DNA of 64,000 nucleotides from Planctomycetota bacterium (GCA_027625095.1 JAQBXN010000001.1:1-64000); one strand, 5' to 3'; shown: positions 25,221 to 34,060, numbered from the stretch's first letter. Numbers and translations: made by a program. The notes: generated from the letters alone by a model not told the origin.

Positions 25221-26492
25221 TCAAGTTTTGGTATCGAGTTCCTGCCGCAGTTCCCTGCCCTTTATCAGAACGCGGAATTTTGACCCCTTTCCCACTTGAC
25301 TCTGCACATCAAGTTCAAAGCCCAGTAATTGACATAGTGACTTCGAGATGGCGAGGCCGAGGCCAGTTCCGCCGAATTTGTTAGTCGTGGCGAGGTCCGC
25401 CTGTTGAAATGCCTCGAATATGGCGTCGAGCATCTCCTTGGGTATGCCGATACCGGTGTCTTCCACATCGATGGACTCAGGTTTCCCATCGTCCCCCCTG
25501 AGCAACGAAATCCTGACCAAACCTTTTTCGGTGAATTTCAGTGCGTTGCCGACCAGGTTGATGATTACCTGTTTCAATTTAGACGGGTCGGATTCGATCG
25601 GAACCGGGGAATCAGGTAACTCGCAGAGGATCTCGACGTCTGGATTCTTGCTGCCTTCAATCTGTTCGAGGGTTCCTTTGATCAGTGCAACGATATCGAA
25701 GGTTTCACTGTCAAGTTCAAGTCTTCCCGCCTCAATTTTTGACAGGTCGAGGATGTCGTTGATGAGTTCCAACAGGTGCTTGCAATTCTCCCGGATTCGC
25801 TGAAGCGAATGAAGATCCCGTTCCAAAAGATTCTCCTGCTTGTTTTTCTGCATCAGGATAGTGAAGCCTGAGATCGCGTTCAGTGGTGTGCGGAGCTCGT
25901 GGCTCATCTTTGCGAGAAATTCGCTCTTGGCCTGGCTGGCGTGCTCGGCCTCTTCTCGTGCTCGGGTAAGGGCCGCGAGAGTCTTTGCGAGTTCCTTGTT
26001 TTGTCGCTGAAGTTCTTCGAGCGCGGACTTGGGGGCTGACTGGTTGAGCACTCCCGCCCATGCCTCTGCCACCTCGCCTGTTACTTCCCCCGTCTCGGAT
26101 GGGATGGCCTTCTCAAGTCTCACTTCTGTACCCTGGCCTGGCCCGGTCGAGATATGGAACTTGTCTACAAGTTTTCTAACGGCGCGTAGACCGTGTGAAC
26201 TCGTCCTTCCCTTTCGGGGGGGAGCCAAGAGCTGCTGCAGATTCGGAATTCCCGGGCCGCTGTCTCGAACAACCACCCGGAGAAACTGTGTCGTTTCATG
26301 CTTTACAACACTTACGTCCATTTCGCCCCCATCTGCATGGATCAGACTATTCCTCGCAATCTCTGATGTGGCTGTCGAAAGACTGAGCTGGCCCTGTTCC
26401 GGGATACCTGCCAATTGCGCCAACTCTCGGATGTACAGTCGAACAAAGGCTAAATCTTCTTCGCGATGTATGGAGTATTGAATGATGCGCAC
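25221..26492 (-). CDS. Hybrid RsbT-like / histidine kinase sensor protein
   Basis: A 423-residue soluble kinase with two ATP-binding modules. Residues about 1-130 form an RsbT/SpoIIAB-like HATPase ([43 protein letters not shown]). A linker and coiled coil follow (about 155-190), then HisKA with the phospho-acceptor His198 in [11 protein letters not shown], and HATPase_c with N-box [15 protein letters not shown] and the G-boxes DTGIGIP and [10 protein letters not shown]. There is no membrane segment. The first module suggests partner-switching control; the second is a standard two-component kinase. It follows a second kinase gene by 43 nt on the same strand, and a response regulator is divergent. 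Confidence 0.92.
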   Translation of the reverse strand: MRIIQYSIHREEDLAFVRLYIRELAQLAGIPEQGQLSLSTATSEIARNSLIHADGGEMDVSVVKHETTQFLRVVVRDSGPGIPNLQQLLAPPRKGRTSSHGLRAVRKLVDKFHISTGPGQGTEVRLEKAIPSETGEVTGEVAEAWAGVLNQSAPKSALEELQRQNKELAKTLAALTRAREEAEHASQAKSEFLAKMSHELRTPLNAISGFTILMQKNKQENLLERDLHSLQRIRENCKHLLELINDILDLSKIEAGRLELDSETFDIVALIKGTLEQIEGSKNPDVEILCELPDSPVPIESDPSKLKQVIINLVGNALKFTEKGLVRISLLRGDDGKPESIDVEDTGIGIPKEMLDAIFEAFQQADLATTNKFGGTGLGLAISKSLCQLLGFELDVQSQVGKGSKFRVLIKGRELRQELDTKT

Positions 26493-26535
26493 GATAAATC
26501 CGGTTCTGAAGATTGATTGTTAACGCGTGACAGTC

Positions 26536-27198
26536 TCAACCAACTGTTCTTCCCAGGGCAACAGTCTCCATCAGCATTTCTATCACCAGGATGCTGCGGC
26601 TGTCTCCACTTTCGATGGCGACGCGTCCTCCCTGCCGACTGATCAGGTTCCTGGCAAGCATTGGTAGAAAGGACTGGCTGGCCTTTGAAAGGGGATGCAA
26701 AATGTCACTCGTGAAATGAGCACCTTTACGTGACATCGAGATCCGAAGTTTGGAGGATCGTTCGGCAGTAAGAGAAATCGGGCCTTTCCCATCGGGCAGA
26801 CACGCCAACCATTGCAGGAACGATTTCACAGCCAATGTTGTGTGCTGACGGTCAAGAGTGACCGATCCAATGTGCGCACCATCGCACTCGACACCCACTT
26901 TCACGTCCTCAACAAACTCATTCACAATTTCAGAGATCATTCGATCAAAATTCTCAGGCCCTGCTCTCACCTTTGGTGCGGACCGCTCAACATAGCCCGA
27001 CAGAATTTCATTCATTCGCTCAAGCTGCCGCAGAATGGATGAGAATTCTTCTTCATAATCGTCCTCCTCCTTCGCCAGGCTTCTCCTTAACATGGATACC
27101 TTCATACCGAGGACGTTTAACGGGTTCTTCAGGTCGTGGGCCACTTCGGACAAGATGGCGTGGACGAACTGTTTCTCGTGTTGTGATGGCATGGGCAA
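26536..27198 (-). CDS. Histidine-kinase-like protein with degenerate ATPase domain
   Basis: A 220-residue protein starting with a HisKA-type dimerisation helix pair: SEVAHDLKNPLNVLGMKVSM places the phospho-acceptor-like His21 in an HDLKNPLN box. The second half (about 95-210) has the length and strand pattern of HATPase_c but no DxGxG or GxGxG boxes. It may therefore be a phosphotransfer or scaffold protein (compare ChpT, HPt-like) rather than an active kinase. It is divergent from the response regulator (67 nt between starts) and upstream of the hybrid kinase. Two alternative ATGs lie two codons apart at the N-terminus. Confidence 0.8.
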   Translation of the reverse strand: MPMPSQHEKQFVHAILSEVAHDLKNPLNVLGMKVSMLRRSLAKEEDDYEEEFSSILRQLERMNEILSGYVERSAPKVRAGPENFDRMISEIVNEFVEDVKVGVECDGAHIGSVTLDRQHTTLAVKSFLQWLACLPDGKGPISLTAERSSKLRISMSRKGAHFTSDILHPLSKASQSFLPMLARNLISRQGGRVAIESGDSRSILVIEMLMETVALGRTVG

Positions 27199-27264
27199 TC
27201 TTGAAAAGAGTCTTCCATATTGTTATCTCTCCCGAACATCCTCCTGAGATACTACTGGATTGCA

Positions 27265-27630
27265 ATGAAGAAGATCGCCATCGTAGAAGACTATGTCGAC
27301 AACCTCGAAGTCCTCGAAGGGATGCTCGAAGGCAATTACGAAGTCTGTACTTACGTCTGTGGCCAAGACGCACTTGGTGGTATCTCACGAGATCAGCCCG
27401 ATCTGATTATCATGGATATCGGTCTGCCGGATATCGAGGGCGACCAAGTGCTGCAGGGCCTGCGTCAACGGAAGGTTTTCACCCCAGCTATCGCCCTTAC
27501 GGCCCACGCCATGAAGGGAGAAGAAGACCGCCTGCTGGCGGCCGGTTTTGCTGCCTATCTGACCAAACCGATTCTTGACGACACCCTTCTGATCCATGCC
27601 ATCGAACGTTGTCTATCGGCGTCAGACTAA
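27265..27630 (+). CDS. Single-domain response regulator (CheY-like)
   Basis: About 121 residues from the ATG at 27265 (MKKIAIVEDYVDNLEVLEGM). The acidic pair (E8, D9), phospho-acceptor Asp in LIIMDIGLPDIEG, the Thr-type switch residue in AIALTAHAMKGEEDR and the Lys in AYLTKPI are all present. There is no output domain, so it acts by protein contact or phosphorelay. It is divergent from two kinase-like genes that are its likely partners. The frame is open upstream to 27220, but the REC fold begins at 27265. Confidence 0.93.
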   Translation: MKKIAIVEDYVDNLEVLEGMLEGNYEVCTYVCGQDALGGISRDQPDLIIMDIGLPDIEGDQVLQGLRQRKVFTPAIALTAHAMKGEEDRLLAAGFAAYLTKPILDDTLLIHAIERCLSASD

Positions 27631-28066
27631 CCCGCCAGACTCACGCCCTTTGCGGCCATTTGAATTCTCAATACGCCTTTTTGACGCTCTGAAACAGCCG
27701 TTTTCGAGCTATTGAGATTTGGCACACCTTTGGCGTTATGGCGTTGTACTTAGCATAACTACAAAGCCTGCCGCAAGGGCAGTCATCTTTTTAAAGTCAA
27801 TCCTTCGCCGGCTCGGCGGAGCGCCCTTCCGTAGGAGTCTGCACTCTGCTTAGAAGGATTCGGGCCATTCTCCGAGTGCAGACGGTTATCGGAGATGATG
27901 CCTGCCGCCGAGCCGAGGGATGATTTGAGACCTGAGCCAGAGACTCAAAACAGTGGATAGCTCTCCGGCATTTCAAACCTTTCATTTCTCTACCACTCAA
28001 CTTTTGAATGGATTTGTGCAAGGTGTTGCAGCAACGCATATTGCACTTAGGTAGAGCTAGGTCAGT
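27631..28066. other. Intergenic region with nested inverted repeats
   Basis: The 436 nt after the response regulator hold no convincing gene. The main structure is a nested inverted repeat at 27809-27915. Confidence 0.55.
27809..27915. repeat. Nested inverted repeat
   Basis: Outer arms CGGCTCGGCGG (27809-27819) and CCGCCGAGCCG (27905-27915) and inner arms GTCTGCACTC (27837-27846) and GAGTGCAGAC (27874-27883) are perfectly complementary, giving a two-tier foldback of 107 nt beside a transposase remnant. It could be a small mobile-element relic or a structured RNA. Confidence 0.6.
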
Positions 28067-28399
28067 TCAACCGAAGTGTCTCTCGAATGCCAGCCAAGGT
28101 TCAACCGTTAGGAAGGTTATCTTTCTGTTTTTAAATGACTTAAATAAGAGCGCGACTTCCAAGAAGCGGGTCTGCTTGAATTCTTTCTGCTCCAGTTCCC
28201 GGGTCTTGCGGAACGCTTCTTGTAAGTCTTTGCGATTGCCGCCCCGCGCCATGCCGAGGATGTATTCGTAGCGGCTGGCCTCGAGGAACTCCAGATTCTC
28301 ATCGCTGAGGAGACCCGCGTCCGAGACCCAGATGCGCCGTTTGATGGAAAACCGTTTCCGGAGGTCTTGAACCATTTCATCCAGGGTCTCAAGGTCTAA
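28067..28399 (-). pseudogene. DDE transposase C-terminal fragment (IS1634/IS4-like)
   Basis: The reading frame (102 codons from an internal ATG at 28375, open back to a stop at 28400-28402) contains RRIWVSDAGLLSDENLEFLE and ASRYEYILGMARGGN. That matches the second Asp region and following helix of IS1634-type transposases (usual form VADRGMLSxENL..L...GYEYI). The N-terminal two thirds and the end with the catalytic Glu are absent. No terminal inverted repeats of an IS were found. Confidence 0.65.
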
Positions 28400-28537
28400 T
28401 TACCTCAGGAAGCACAAAATCCACGGCCTAACTGTCGATCCTGAGATAACCAAGCATGGGATCCTTTCACGGTATCCCGCAGCCTTCGTCATTGGCAGCT
28501 GCATTGGGGCTAAACCGGACAATTTACTTCCGCCCTT

Positions 28538-28566
28538 TTGATTACCCGGAAACGGCCACATAGAAT
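28538..28566 (+). promoter_or_regulatory. Candidate sigma70-type promoter of mdh
   Basis: TTGATT (28538-28543) and TAGAAT (28561-28566) are separated by 17 nt, a near-consensus pair. The mdh start is 60 nt downstream of the -10 box, with AAGGAG 8 nt before the ATG. Confidence 0.55.
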
Positions 28567-28625
28567 CCCGTCTCCCTCGCGGGCAGACAAAAAACTTACT
28601 CAATTTATTCAAGGAGACAGATCTC

Positions 28626-29549
28626 ATGGCCAAAGTAAGCATAATTGGCGCCGGTAATGTCGGTGCTTCAGCGGCACTTTTTCTCGCTCAGCGAGATGTT
28701 GCGGACATCATTTTGGTGGACATTGTGGATGGCCTTCCGGCCGGCAAAGCGCTCGATATGGTTCAAGCTGCACCGGTTCAGTCGTTTAGTGTAAGTGTCA
28801 CCGGATCGACGAAGGATTATTCGCCGGTAGCGGGTTCCGACGTGGTCATCATTACCTCCGGCCTTCCCCGTAAACCGGGCATGACCCGCGAGGATTTGCT
28901 CAAGACCAACGCGGGCATCGTAAAATCGGTCACAGAGTCCGTCGTGTCGCAGGCACCGGATTGCATCCTGCTCATGCTTACCAATCCTCTCGATCTCATG
29001 ACCTATCAGGCATGGAAGGTCTCAGGCTTTCCGGCGAACCGTGTGGTGGGCCAGTCCGGGGTGCTTGATTCAGCGCGATTCAGCTATTTCGTTGCCGAGG
29101 CTCTCGGCGTATCGCCGGCTGATGTCACGGCCATGGTACTCGGCGGACACGGTGACACGATGGTGCCGGTACCGCAGTACACCACCGTGAGCGGAATTCC
29201 CGTGACACAGCTTCTGCCTAAAGAAAAAATTGATGAGATCTCTCAGCGAACTCGCGATGGTGGAGCTGAGATTGTAAACCTGATGGGCGTCAGCGGTTAT
29301 TACGCGGCAGGTGCATCGCTCGCCAAGATGGCAGAGGCTATCGTGCGGGATCAGAAACGCATTCTTCCGGCTTCCGCTCTGCTGACAGGTCAGTACGGAC
29401 TTGACGATCTTTATATCGGCGTACCCATAAAGCTCGGTGCAGGAGGTGTTGAGGAGATTTACGAAATTGAACTCGACGAGGAATCCCGGACTGAGCTCAA
29501 TAAGTCAGCGGCGTTCTATAAAGAACAATTACAGGTGTTGGGCTACTAA
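28626..29549 (+). CDS. mdh: Malate dehydrogenase
   Basis: A 307-residue LDH-type malate dehydrogenase. It shows the NAD-binding GAGNVG loop (8-13), the malate-specific Arg pair in LPRKPGMTRED (R82, R88), Asn120, Asp148 and Arg151 in GQSGVLDSARF, and the catalytic His175 in GGHGDTMV. It converts malate and oxaloacetate with NAD in the TCA cycle. The ribosome site AAGGAG and a good promoter precede it, and it looks monocistronic. The protein length equals that of bacterial LDH-like Mdh, which distinguishes it from lactate dehydrogenase, where residue 82 is Gln. Confidence 0.97.
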   Translation: MAKVSIIGAGNVGASAALFLAQRDVADIILVDIVDGLPAGKALDMVQAAPVQSFSVSVTGSTKDYSPVAGSDVVIITSGLPRKPGMTREDLLKTNAGIVKSVTESVVSQAPDCILLMLTNPLDLMTYQAWKVSGFPANRVVGQSGVLDSARFSYFVAEALGVSPADVTAMVLGGHGDTMVPVPQYTTVSGIPVTQLLPKEKIDEISQRTRDGGAEIVNLMGVSGYYAAGASLAKMAEAIVRDQKRILPASALLTGQYGLDDLYIGVPIKLGAGGVEEIYEIELDEESRTELNKSAAFYKEQLQVLGY

Positions 29550-29594
29550 AACTCAGGAAGTAGCTCACGCTGGAATAACTCCTCTTGCGCCGTT

Positions 29595-29620
29595 GTAGCT
29601 CCGGCCTCCAGGCAGGAGTG
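29595..29620. repeat. REP-like palindrome
   Basis: CTCCGGCCTCCAGGCAGGAG after mdh is related to the palindrome at 6131-6152, read in the opposite orientation. Confidence 0.45.
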
Positions 29621-29657
29621 GATTTCCTTGTAAGCCTTCGTCACGACGTGGAGAGCG

Positions 29658-30881
29658 TTATTGCATGATGCAGTAGAGCGCTTTACTCGATCTCAGAAAT
29701 AAACGTCCATCGATCGGCGAAATCGCCGCCCGGAAAGTCTCTTCCGAGCTTAATCCCAGGTTGTTACGTGAGACGATGTCCAGTGTTTTGCCCGGACGGA
29801 CCACTACCGTTTCGCCTGCCTCGGAAAGCAGATAGGCCAATCCGTTTGCGACCATCGGGGATGCGGAAAAACTACCTCCCAACCTCTCAGAATAATAAAT
29901 CTCGCCATCGAGCGCGTTGTAGGTAGTGGCTATACCGCTCAGGCTGACGACGAACAAGTAATTGCCCACTACAACCGGCGACGGCAGATCACGGCCGCCA
30001 ACGCGCTTGGCATGATAGGCCATGTGGGTGTCAGTGACGTCACCCTCCCCGCCGGGCTTGACTACATAAAGATCGCCGGGCTGGCCGTTGACTACGTAAA
30101 CCAGGTTGTTGGCGAAGAATGGGACGGGCGAGCCGCGGCCATTGAAAGACTTGCAGAACCAGTAGTCTTTACCGGTCTCGGGATCGTATGCCTGCACGCC
30201 GAACTCACCGTTCAGAACGAGTTCCTTTCGTTTGCCGGTATCTATAAGTATGGGAGTGCTCCATCCTCCTTTTGGGGTTGATTTACGTGGCGTAATCCAA
30301 ACAGTCTCTCCAGTCTTTTTATCGACTGCGAGCAGATACGAATTGCCCTCCGCATCGCAGTTCTGGATTACTTTTCCATCCAGAATCAGCGGAGACGCGG
30401 CGATTCCCCAATTGCCTGGGAATGAACCCAGATCGATACGTGACCAAAGCGGTTTGCCATCGAGATCAAAACAGTGAAGGCCACCCTTTCCGAAGAAAGC
30501 CACCACGCGTTCACCATCTGTCGCACAGGAAGGGGTGGCCCAGCTATTCATTTTGTGCGACTGTTCCGGGGCATCTACTTCGATGGTTTTCTTCCACAAA
30601 ACCTTCCCGTTGCTGGCATCGAGACACAGGACAAGCCGCGTCAGGCCGTTGTCTTTCGCACTCGTAAGAAAAATCTTGTTGCCCCAATTCACCGCGGAGG
30701 ATTGTCCCGATCCCTCAATCTCGGCTCTCCATGCAATGGATTTTTCGTTCCACTTGGTGGGCAGGCTCTGTGAGGAGAGGCCGGTACCGAGCGGGCCACG
30801 GAAGCTTGACCATGTCTCTGCTGTTGTCCGGCTGAGCAGGGAGCATGAAAGTGCGATGGCAAAGAGGTTGATTTGTTTCAT
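29658..30881 (-). CDS. Secreted PQQ-like beta-propeller protein
   Basis: A 407-residue protein with a signal peptide (MKQINLFAIALSCSLLSRTTAE, about 1-22) followed by WSSFRGPLGTGLSSQ, the usual WP.FRGP.G.G opening of planctomycete/verrucomicrobial PQQ-like propellers. About seven blades follow, with repeated D-G-K/T-G-E-type turns (LDASNGKVLWKKTI, FDLDGKPLWSRIDLG, DKKTGETVWITPR). The propeller need not bind PQQ; the catalytic residues of PQQ dehydrogenases are not evident. Probably periplasmic or extracellular. A second member of the family lies at 60426-61631. Confidence 0.9.
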   Translation of the reverse strand: MKQINLFAIALSCSLLSRTTAETWSSFRGPLGTGLSSQSLPTKWNEKSIAWRAEIEGSGQSSAVNWGNKIFLTSAKDNGLTRLVLCLDASNGKVLWKKTIEVDAPEQSHKMNSWATPSCATDGERVVAFFGKGGLHCFDLDGKPLWSRIDLGSFPGNWGIAASPLILDGKVIQNCDAEGNSYLLAVDKKTGETVWITPRKSTPKGGWSTPILIDTGKRKELVLNGEFGVQAYDPETGKDYWFCKSFNGRGSPVPFFANNLVYVVNGQPGDLYVVKPGGEGDVTDTHMAYHAKRVGGRDLPSPVVVGNYLFVVSLSGIATTYNALDGEIYYSERLGGSFSASPMVANGLAYLLSEAGETVVVRPGKTLDIVSRNNLGLSSEETFRAAISPIDGRLFLRSSKALYCIMQ

Positions 30882-31004
30882 CAGGGTTCGTTGGGTTGGA
30901 GTGTAGATTCAGGTAGGTAGGAATCCGCGCACGAAGGAGATCTTCTGCAGACCTCTGCCGGGTCTGCAGCATTGACCCGAAGTCCGGTCTTCTTTCTTTC
31001 TTTT

Positions 31005-31046
31005 TCTTCCATCTTCAGTCTTCAGTCTAAGGTCTAAGCTCTAAGA
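31005..31046. repeat. 7-nt stutter repeat overlapping a gene end
   Basis: TCTTCAG and TCTAAGG/TCTAAGC units in tandem. On the minus strand they read CTTAGAGCTTAGACCTTAGA and supply the last codons and TAG stop of the PhyH gene. The same phrase occurs at 139-165 and 12128-12153. Confidence 0.65.
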
Positions 31047-31741
31047 TTGAAAAGACGTCTGCTCTCAGGGGTTTTGCAGACAGACGCGGCGGCTTCAAAC
31101 CGATCGGATGGTTCCAGCGCTTGGTTTCGATTCTCATAAATGAGAATAATCGAGCGCCTCGGTGTGCCGGAAATGTTTTCCATGGCGGCGTGCCATCCGA
31201 GCGCATTGAACATCACAGCCGTGCCTGCTTTTCCCGCAAGAGCCTTGTGGCCCGGCATGCTCCGAAGCCGGTGAACATAGGGCATGGAATAATGCTTCGG
31301 TTTATGGCTGCCTGGGATAAATCCGAACGCGCCGTCATCCACGTCATTGACATAGATCTGCACTTTCACGTGAAGGGGCCTTTCGGGGCTGGTATCCGGG
31401 TGCCAGCTTGTATAGCTGACAGGCCAGTTCGGAACCGTCCGAACCTGAGGGCCAAGGAAGACCGGGTCTTCCATGAACGTCTTCATCAGATCGTACCAAC
31501 TCGGGTGAGCCACGAGCTCGGCAAAAACGAGGTCCTTCCCGAAAGGATCGGGAACATCGAAATAGGTCGCTGAAGTAGCCGCGGCCTCAACTTGTTCCAG
31601 CCAATCACCTTTGCATTGTTCGGACCAGTATTCATGTGCGGCCTGTACCCTCTTGAGGAGGTCGCCCGTGACCGCATCTTCAATCACGATGTAGCCTTTT
31701 TCATCCCAGTGGCGCTGTTGTTCTACTGCTGACAGGTTCAT
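31034..31741 (-). CDS. Phytanoyl-CoA dioxygenase (PhyH) family oxygenase
   Basis: A 235-residue Fe(II)/2-oxoglutarate dioxygenase. The iron ligands are the H-x-D pair in SYTSWHPDTSPERP and the distal His in NALGWHAAMENISG, and the 2-oxoglutarate arginine follows in TPRRSIILIYENRN. The GAFGFIPGSHKPKH loop is typical of the superfamily. The product is probably a hydroxylated small molecule; the substrate is unknown. The C-terminal codons LRA and the stop lie inside a stutter repeat. It differs clearly from the PhyH protein at 5221-6030. No operon partner is evident. Confidence 0.9.
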   Translation of the reverse strand: MNLSAVEQQRHWDEKGYIVIEDAVTGDLLKRVQAAHEYWSEQCKGDWLEQVEAAATSATYFDVPDPFGKDLVFAELVAHPSWYDLMKTFMEDPVFLGPQVRTVPNWPVSYTSWHPDTSPERPLHVKVQIYVNDVDDGAFGFIPGSHKPKHYSMPYVHRLRSMPGHKALAGKAGTAVMFNALGWHAAMENISGTPRRSIILIYENRNQALEPSDRFEAAASVCKTPESRRLFNLRA

Positions 31742-31812
31742 TTCAATCCTCTCTTGAGAAGTTCAATCGCATCCTACCATGCTACCGGGGCGCAGAGCAA
31801 GGATGGGTGGTG

Positions 31813-31908
31813 GAAGAGTGGAGTGCTGGAGTATTGGAATGTTTAAGATCGAGGAGATCGAAACTCCACTCTTCCATTTCTCCATTTCTCCACCACTCCA
31901 ATCCCCTT
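31813..31908. repeat. Inverted 8-nt repeat array
   Basis: GGAAGAGT, GGAGTGCT, GGAGTATT and GGAATGTT in tandem face CTCCACTC, TTCCATTT, CTCCATTT, CTCCACCA and CTCCAATC across about 20 nt, the same layout as at 17241-17345. It lies between the divergent PhyH gene and the pheA promoter. Confidence 0.75.
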
Positions 31909-31932
31909 GCTATCCCTCAAAACACCCCTGCG

Positions 31933-31960
31933 TTGCTTACCCGGTACCCAGTGTTACAAT
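31933..31960 (+). promoter_or_regulatory. Candidate promoter of the pheA-gyrA operon
   Basis: TTGCTT (31933-31938) and TACAAT (31955-31960) are 16 nt apart, about 170 nt upstream of pheA, leaving a leader of roughly 165 nt. Confidence 0.45.
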
Positions 31961-32030
31961 ACCGCCCTTCTTGCGCGGAGATTGCCGTAAACCATTGAAA
32001 TCACAGAATTTCGGTGCAGACCGAGAGGTT

Positions 32031-32086
32031 CAGGGACGACTAACATTCGATGCGGGTTGGCTGCGAAAGTTCGCCGTCCCTGTTTT
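32031..32086 (+). promoter_or_regulatory. Leader hairpin before pheA
   Basis: CAGGGACG (32031-32038) pairs perfectly with CGTCCCTG (32075-32082), followed by TTTT, about 47 nt before the pheA ATG. It may be an attenuator or a weak terminator. A 14-codon frame inside it (from 32050) ends in Phe-Tyr-Glu, too weak a Phe signal to claim attenuation. Confidence 0.3.
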
Positions 32087-32132
32087 ATGAATAACTGGCC
32101 CTGCGGGGTGAGAATCGCAGCCACACAGACGT

Positions 32133-33230
32133 ATGTCACTAGATGAATTTCGTGCCCAAATCGACTCCCATGACCGGGAAATCATCCGGCTGCTGAATGA
32201 GCGGGCAAAAGTAGTTCAGCAGGTAGGAGATTACAAGCGCGCGCACAATCAGAAAGTATTCGATCCAGCCCGAGAGCGTCATATCTTTGATCGATTGAAA
32301 GAGCTCAACTCGGGCCCGATCACCGACACCTGCCTGGTGGCCGTTTACCGTGAGATTATTTCCGGTTCATACGAGCTCGAACGCAAGTTCAGGGTCTCAT
32401 ACCTCGGCCCCGAGGGCACCTTTTCTCATTTGGCGGCGCATGCCAATTTTGGTTCGAGCGTGGAGTACATTACCGAATCGGATATCCGCTCCGTTTTCAT
32501 GTCGGTAGCCAAGGGCAATACGGACTACGGTGTCGTACCGGTCCAGAATGCACTGGATGGAGGCATTACCGATTCCCTCGATTGCTTTGTCGAAGTGGAT
32601 ATCACCATCATTTCCGAACTGAATCTGCCGATCAGTCAGTGCCTGTTATCGAATTATCCCCGTGAAGAGATCCGACGCGTTTACTCCAAGCCCCAGGCAT
32701 TGGCACAGTGCAGGCGTTTTCTGCGTGAGAATCTGCCAAACGCCGAGCTCGTGGATGAAGCGAGCACTGCCAGGGCAGCACAGCGAGCAGCTTCTGAAGA
32801 AGGTGCCGCCGCGGTCGCAAATAAAATGGCCGCCCGCATTTACGGATTGCAGGTGGTCGAGCATGCCATCGAAGACGGGCCGATTAATCTCACCCGTTTT
32901 GTGGTCCTCGGAAACGATCAGACCCGGCCGAGTGGGAAGGACAAGACGGCCATCCTTTTTGTAGCTCATAATGAGCCGGGCGCGCTCTGCGACATGCTGC
33001 TGCCGCTCAAGGAACGAGGTCTCAACATCCTCTGGCTGGATTACAGACCATCAAAAGAACATCAATGGGAGTACGTCTTCTTCCTCGATGTTGAAGGGCA
33101 TAAAGATGACCCCAAGGTGAACGAGGCGCTCCAGGTATTGACCAGGCAGGCGAGTTACCTCCGCGTCCTTGGCTCATTTCCAACAGCCGAAAGCCGGGGT
33201 GTCCTGGCCGAGATTAAACAAGATATTTAG
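32133..33230 (+). CDS. pheA: Bifunctional chorismate mutase/prephenate dehydratase
   Basis: A 365-residue P-protein with a chorismate mutase domain (about 1-85, DEFRAQIDSHDREIIRLLNE), a prephenate dehydratase domain (about 88-262, SYLGPEGTFSHLAA, PVQNALDGGITDSLD, TRF at 254-256) and an ACT regulatory domain (about 272-350, with GAL at 283-285). It makes phenylpyruvate from chorismate for phenylalanine synthesis. The usual ESRP phenylalanine-binding motif reads LDYRPSKEHQWEYVFF, a small departure that may alter feedback inhibition. It heads a run of plus-strand genes ending with a kinase at 39824; tpiA follows after 13 nt. Confidence 0.97.
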   Translation: MSLDEFRAQIDSHDREIIRLLNERAKVVQQVGDYKRAHNQKVFDPARERHIFDRLKELNSGPITDTCLVAVYREIISGSYELERKFRVSYLGPEGTFSHLAAHANFGSSVEYITESDIRSVFMSVAKGNTDYGVVPVQNALDGGITDSLDCFVEVDITIISELNLPISQCLLSNYPREEIRRVYSKPQALAQCRRFLRENLPNAELVDEASTARAAQRAASEEGAAAVANKMAARIYGLQVVEHAIEDGPINLTRFVVLGNDQTRPSGKDKTAILFVAHNEPGALCDMLLPLKERGLNILWLDYRPSKEHQWEYVFFLDVEGHKDDPKVNEALQVLTRQASYLRVLGSFPTAESRGVLAEIKQDI

Positions 33231-33243
33231 ACAGGAGAAATAG

Positions 33244-33999
33244 ATGCGAATACCACTTGCAGCAGGCAACTGGAAAATGAATTTAAGCCGCGACGAGGCC
33301 ATCGCCCTCGCGCAGGCCATCAAGGAGCAAGCCTCCGATTCACAGCGCGTGGACGTCCTCCTCTGCCCGCCCGCAGTTTATCTGGATGCCGTGTGCAAAA
33401 TTGTTGAAGACACGCTGATCGGTGTCGGTTCCCAGGATGTTTTCTGGCAGCCTGAGGGCGCCTACACCGGCGAAATCTCCGCTCCGATGGTCCGGGGTAT
33501 GGGGTGTTCATACAGCATCGTTGGGCATTCCGAACGCCGCCATCTTTTTGGTGAGACGGACGAAGAAGTGAACTGGAAGGTCAAAGCCGCCCAGCAGAAC
33601 GATCTCACCCCAATTCTCTGTGTCGGAGAGCTTCTGGAAGAGAGACAGGCAAAGCAGACTGATAAAGTAATCACCCGTCAAGTGGAGGCCGGTCTCGAGG
33701 ATCTGGATGCCGACGACGTTCTCAATCTGATCATTGCTTACGAGCCGGTCTGGGCCATAGGCACGGGAGAGGTCGCCAGGCCGGACCAGGCGAATGAGGT
33801 GCACGGGCTCATTCGATCCATACTTCAAGATAGATACGACACCTCCATCTCCAATGGTATGCGAATCATCTACGGGGGAAGCGTGAAGCCGGACAACATC
33901 GCAGGCCTGATAGCCCAATCGGAAATTGACGGCGCCCTCGTCGGAGGCGCCAGTCTGAAAGCTGATTCATTTCTTGAAATCATTGAGGGCTGTGCGTAG
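33244..33999 (+). CDS. tpiA: Triosephosphate isomerase
   Basis: A 251-residue TIM barrel with Lys11 (GNWKMN), His95 (SIVGHSERR) and Glu167 (AYEPVWAIGTG), the phosphate loop IIYGGSVKPDN and ALVGGASL. It interconverts dihydroxyacetone phosphate and glyceraldehyde 3-phosphate in glycolysis. AGGAGA precedes the start. The pheA-tpiA-secG order is found in several bacterial phyla, the tpiA-secG link being especially common. Confidence 0.98.
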   Translation: MRIPLAAGNWKMNLSRDEAIALAQAIKEQASDSQRVDVLLCPPAVYLDAVCKIVEDTLIGVGSQDVFWQPEGAYTGEISAPMVRGMGCSYSIVGHSERRHLFGETDEEVNWKVKAAQQNDLTPILCVGELLEERQAKQTDKVITRQVEAGLEDLDADDVLNLIIAYEPVWAIGTGEVARPDQANEVHGLIRSILQDRYDTSISNGMRIIYGGSVKPDNIAGLIAQSEIDGALVGGASLKADSFLEIIEGCA

Positions 34000-34060
34000 C
34001 AACACACCGCTCTTCAGTATTCCAATCTTTCACTATTGACCCTTTAGAGAGGCTCGAACA

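Noticed and set aside
27797-28039. 80-codon minus-strand frame
   Set aside because: It runs across the nested inverted repeat and shows no protein-like pattern.
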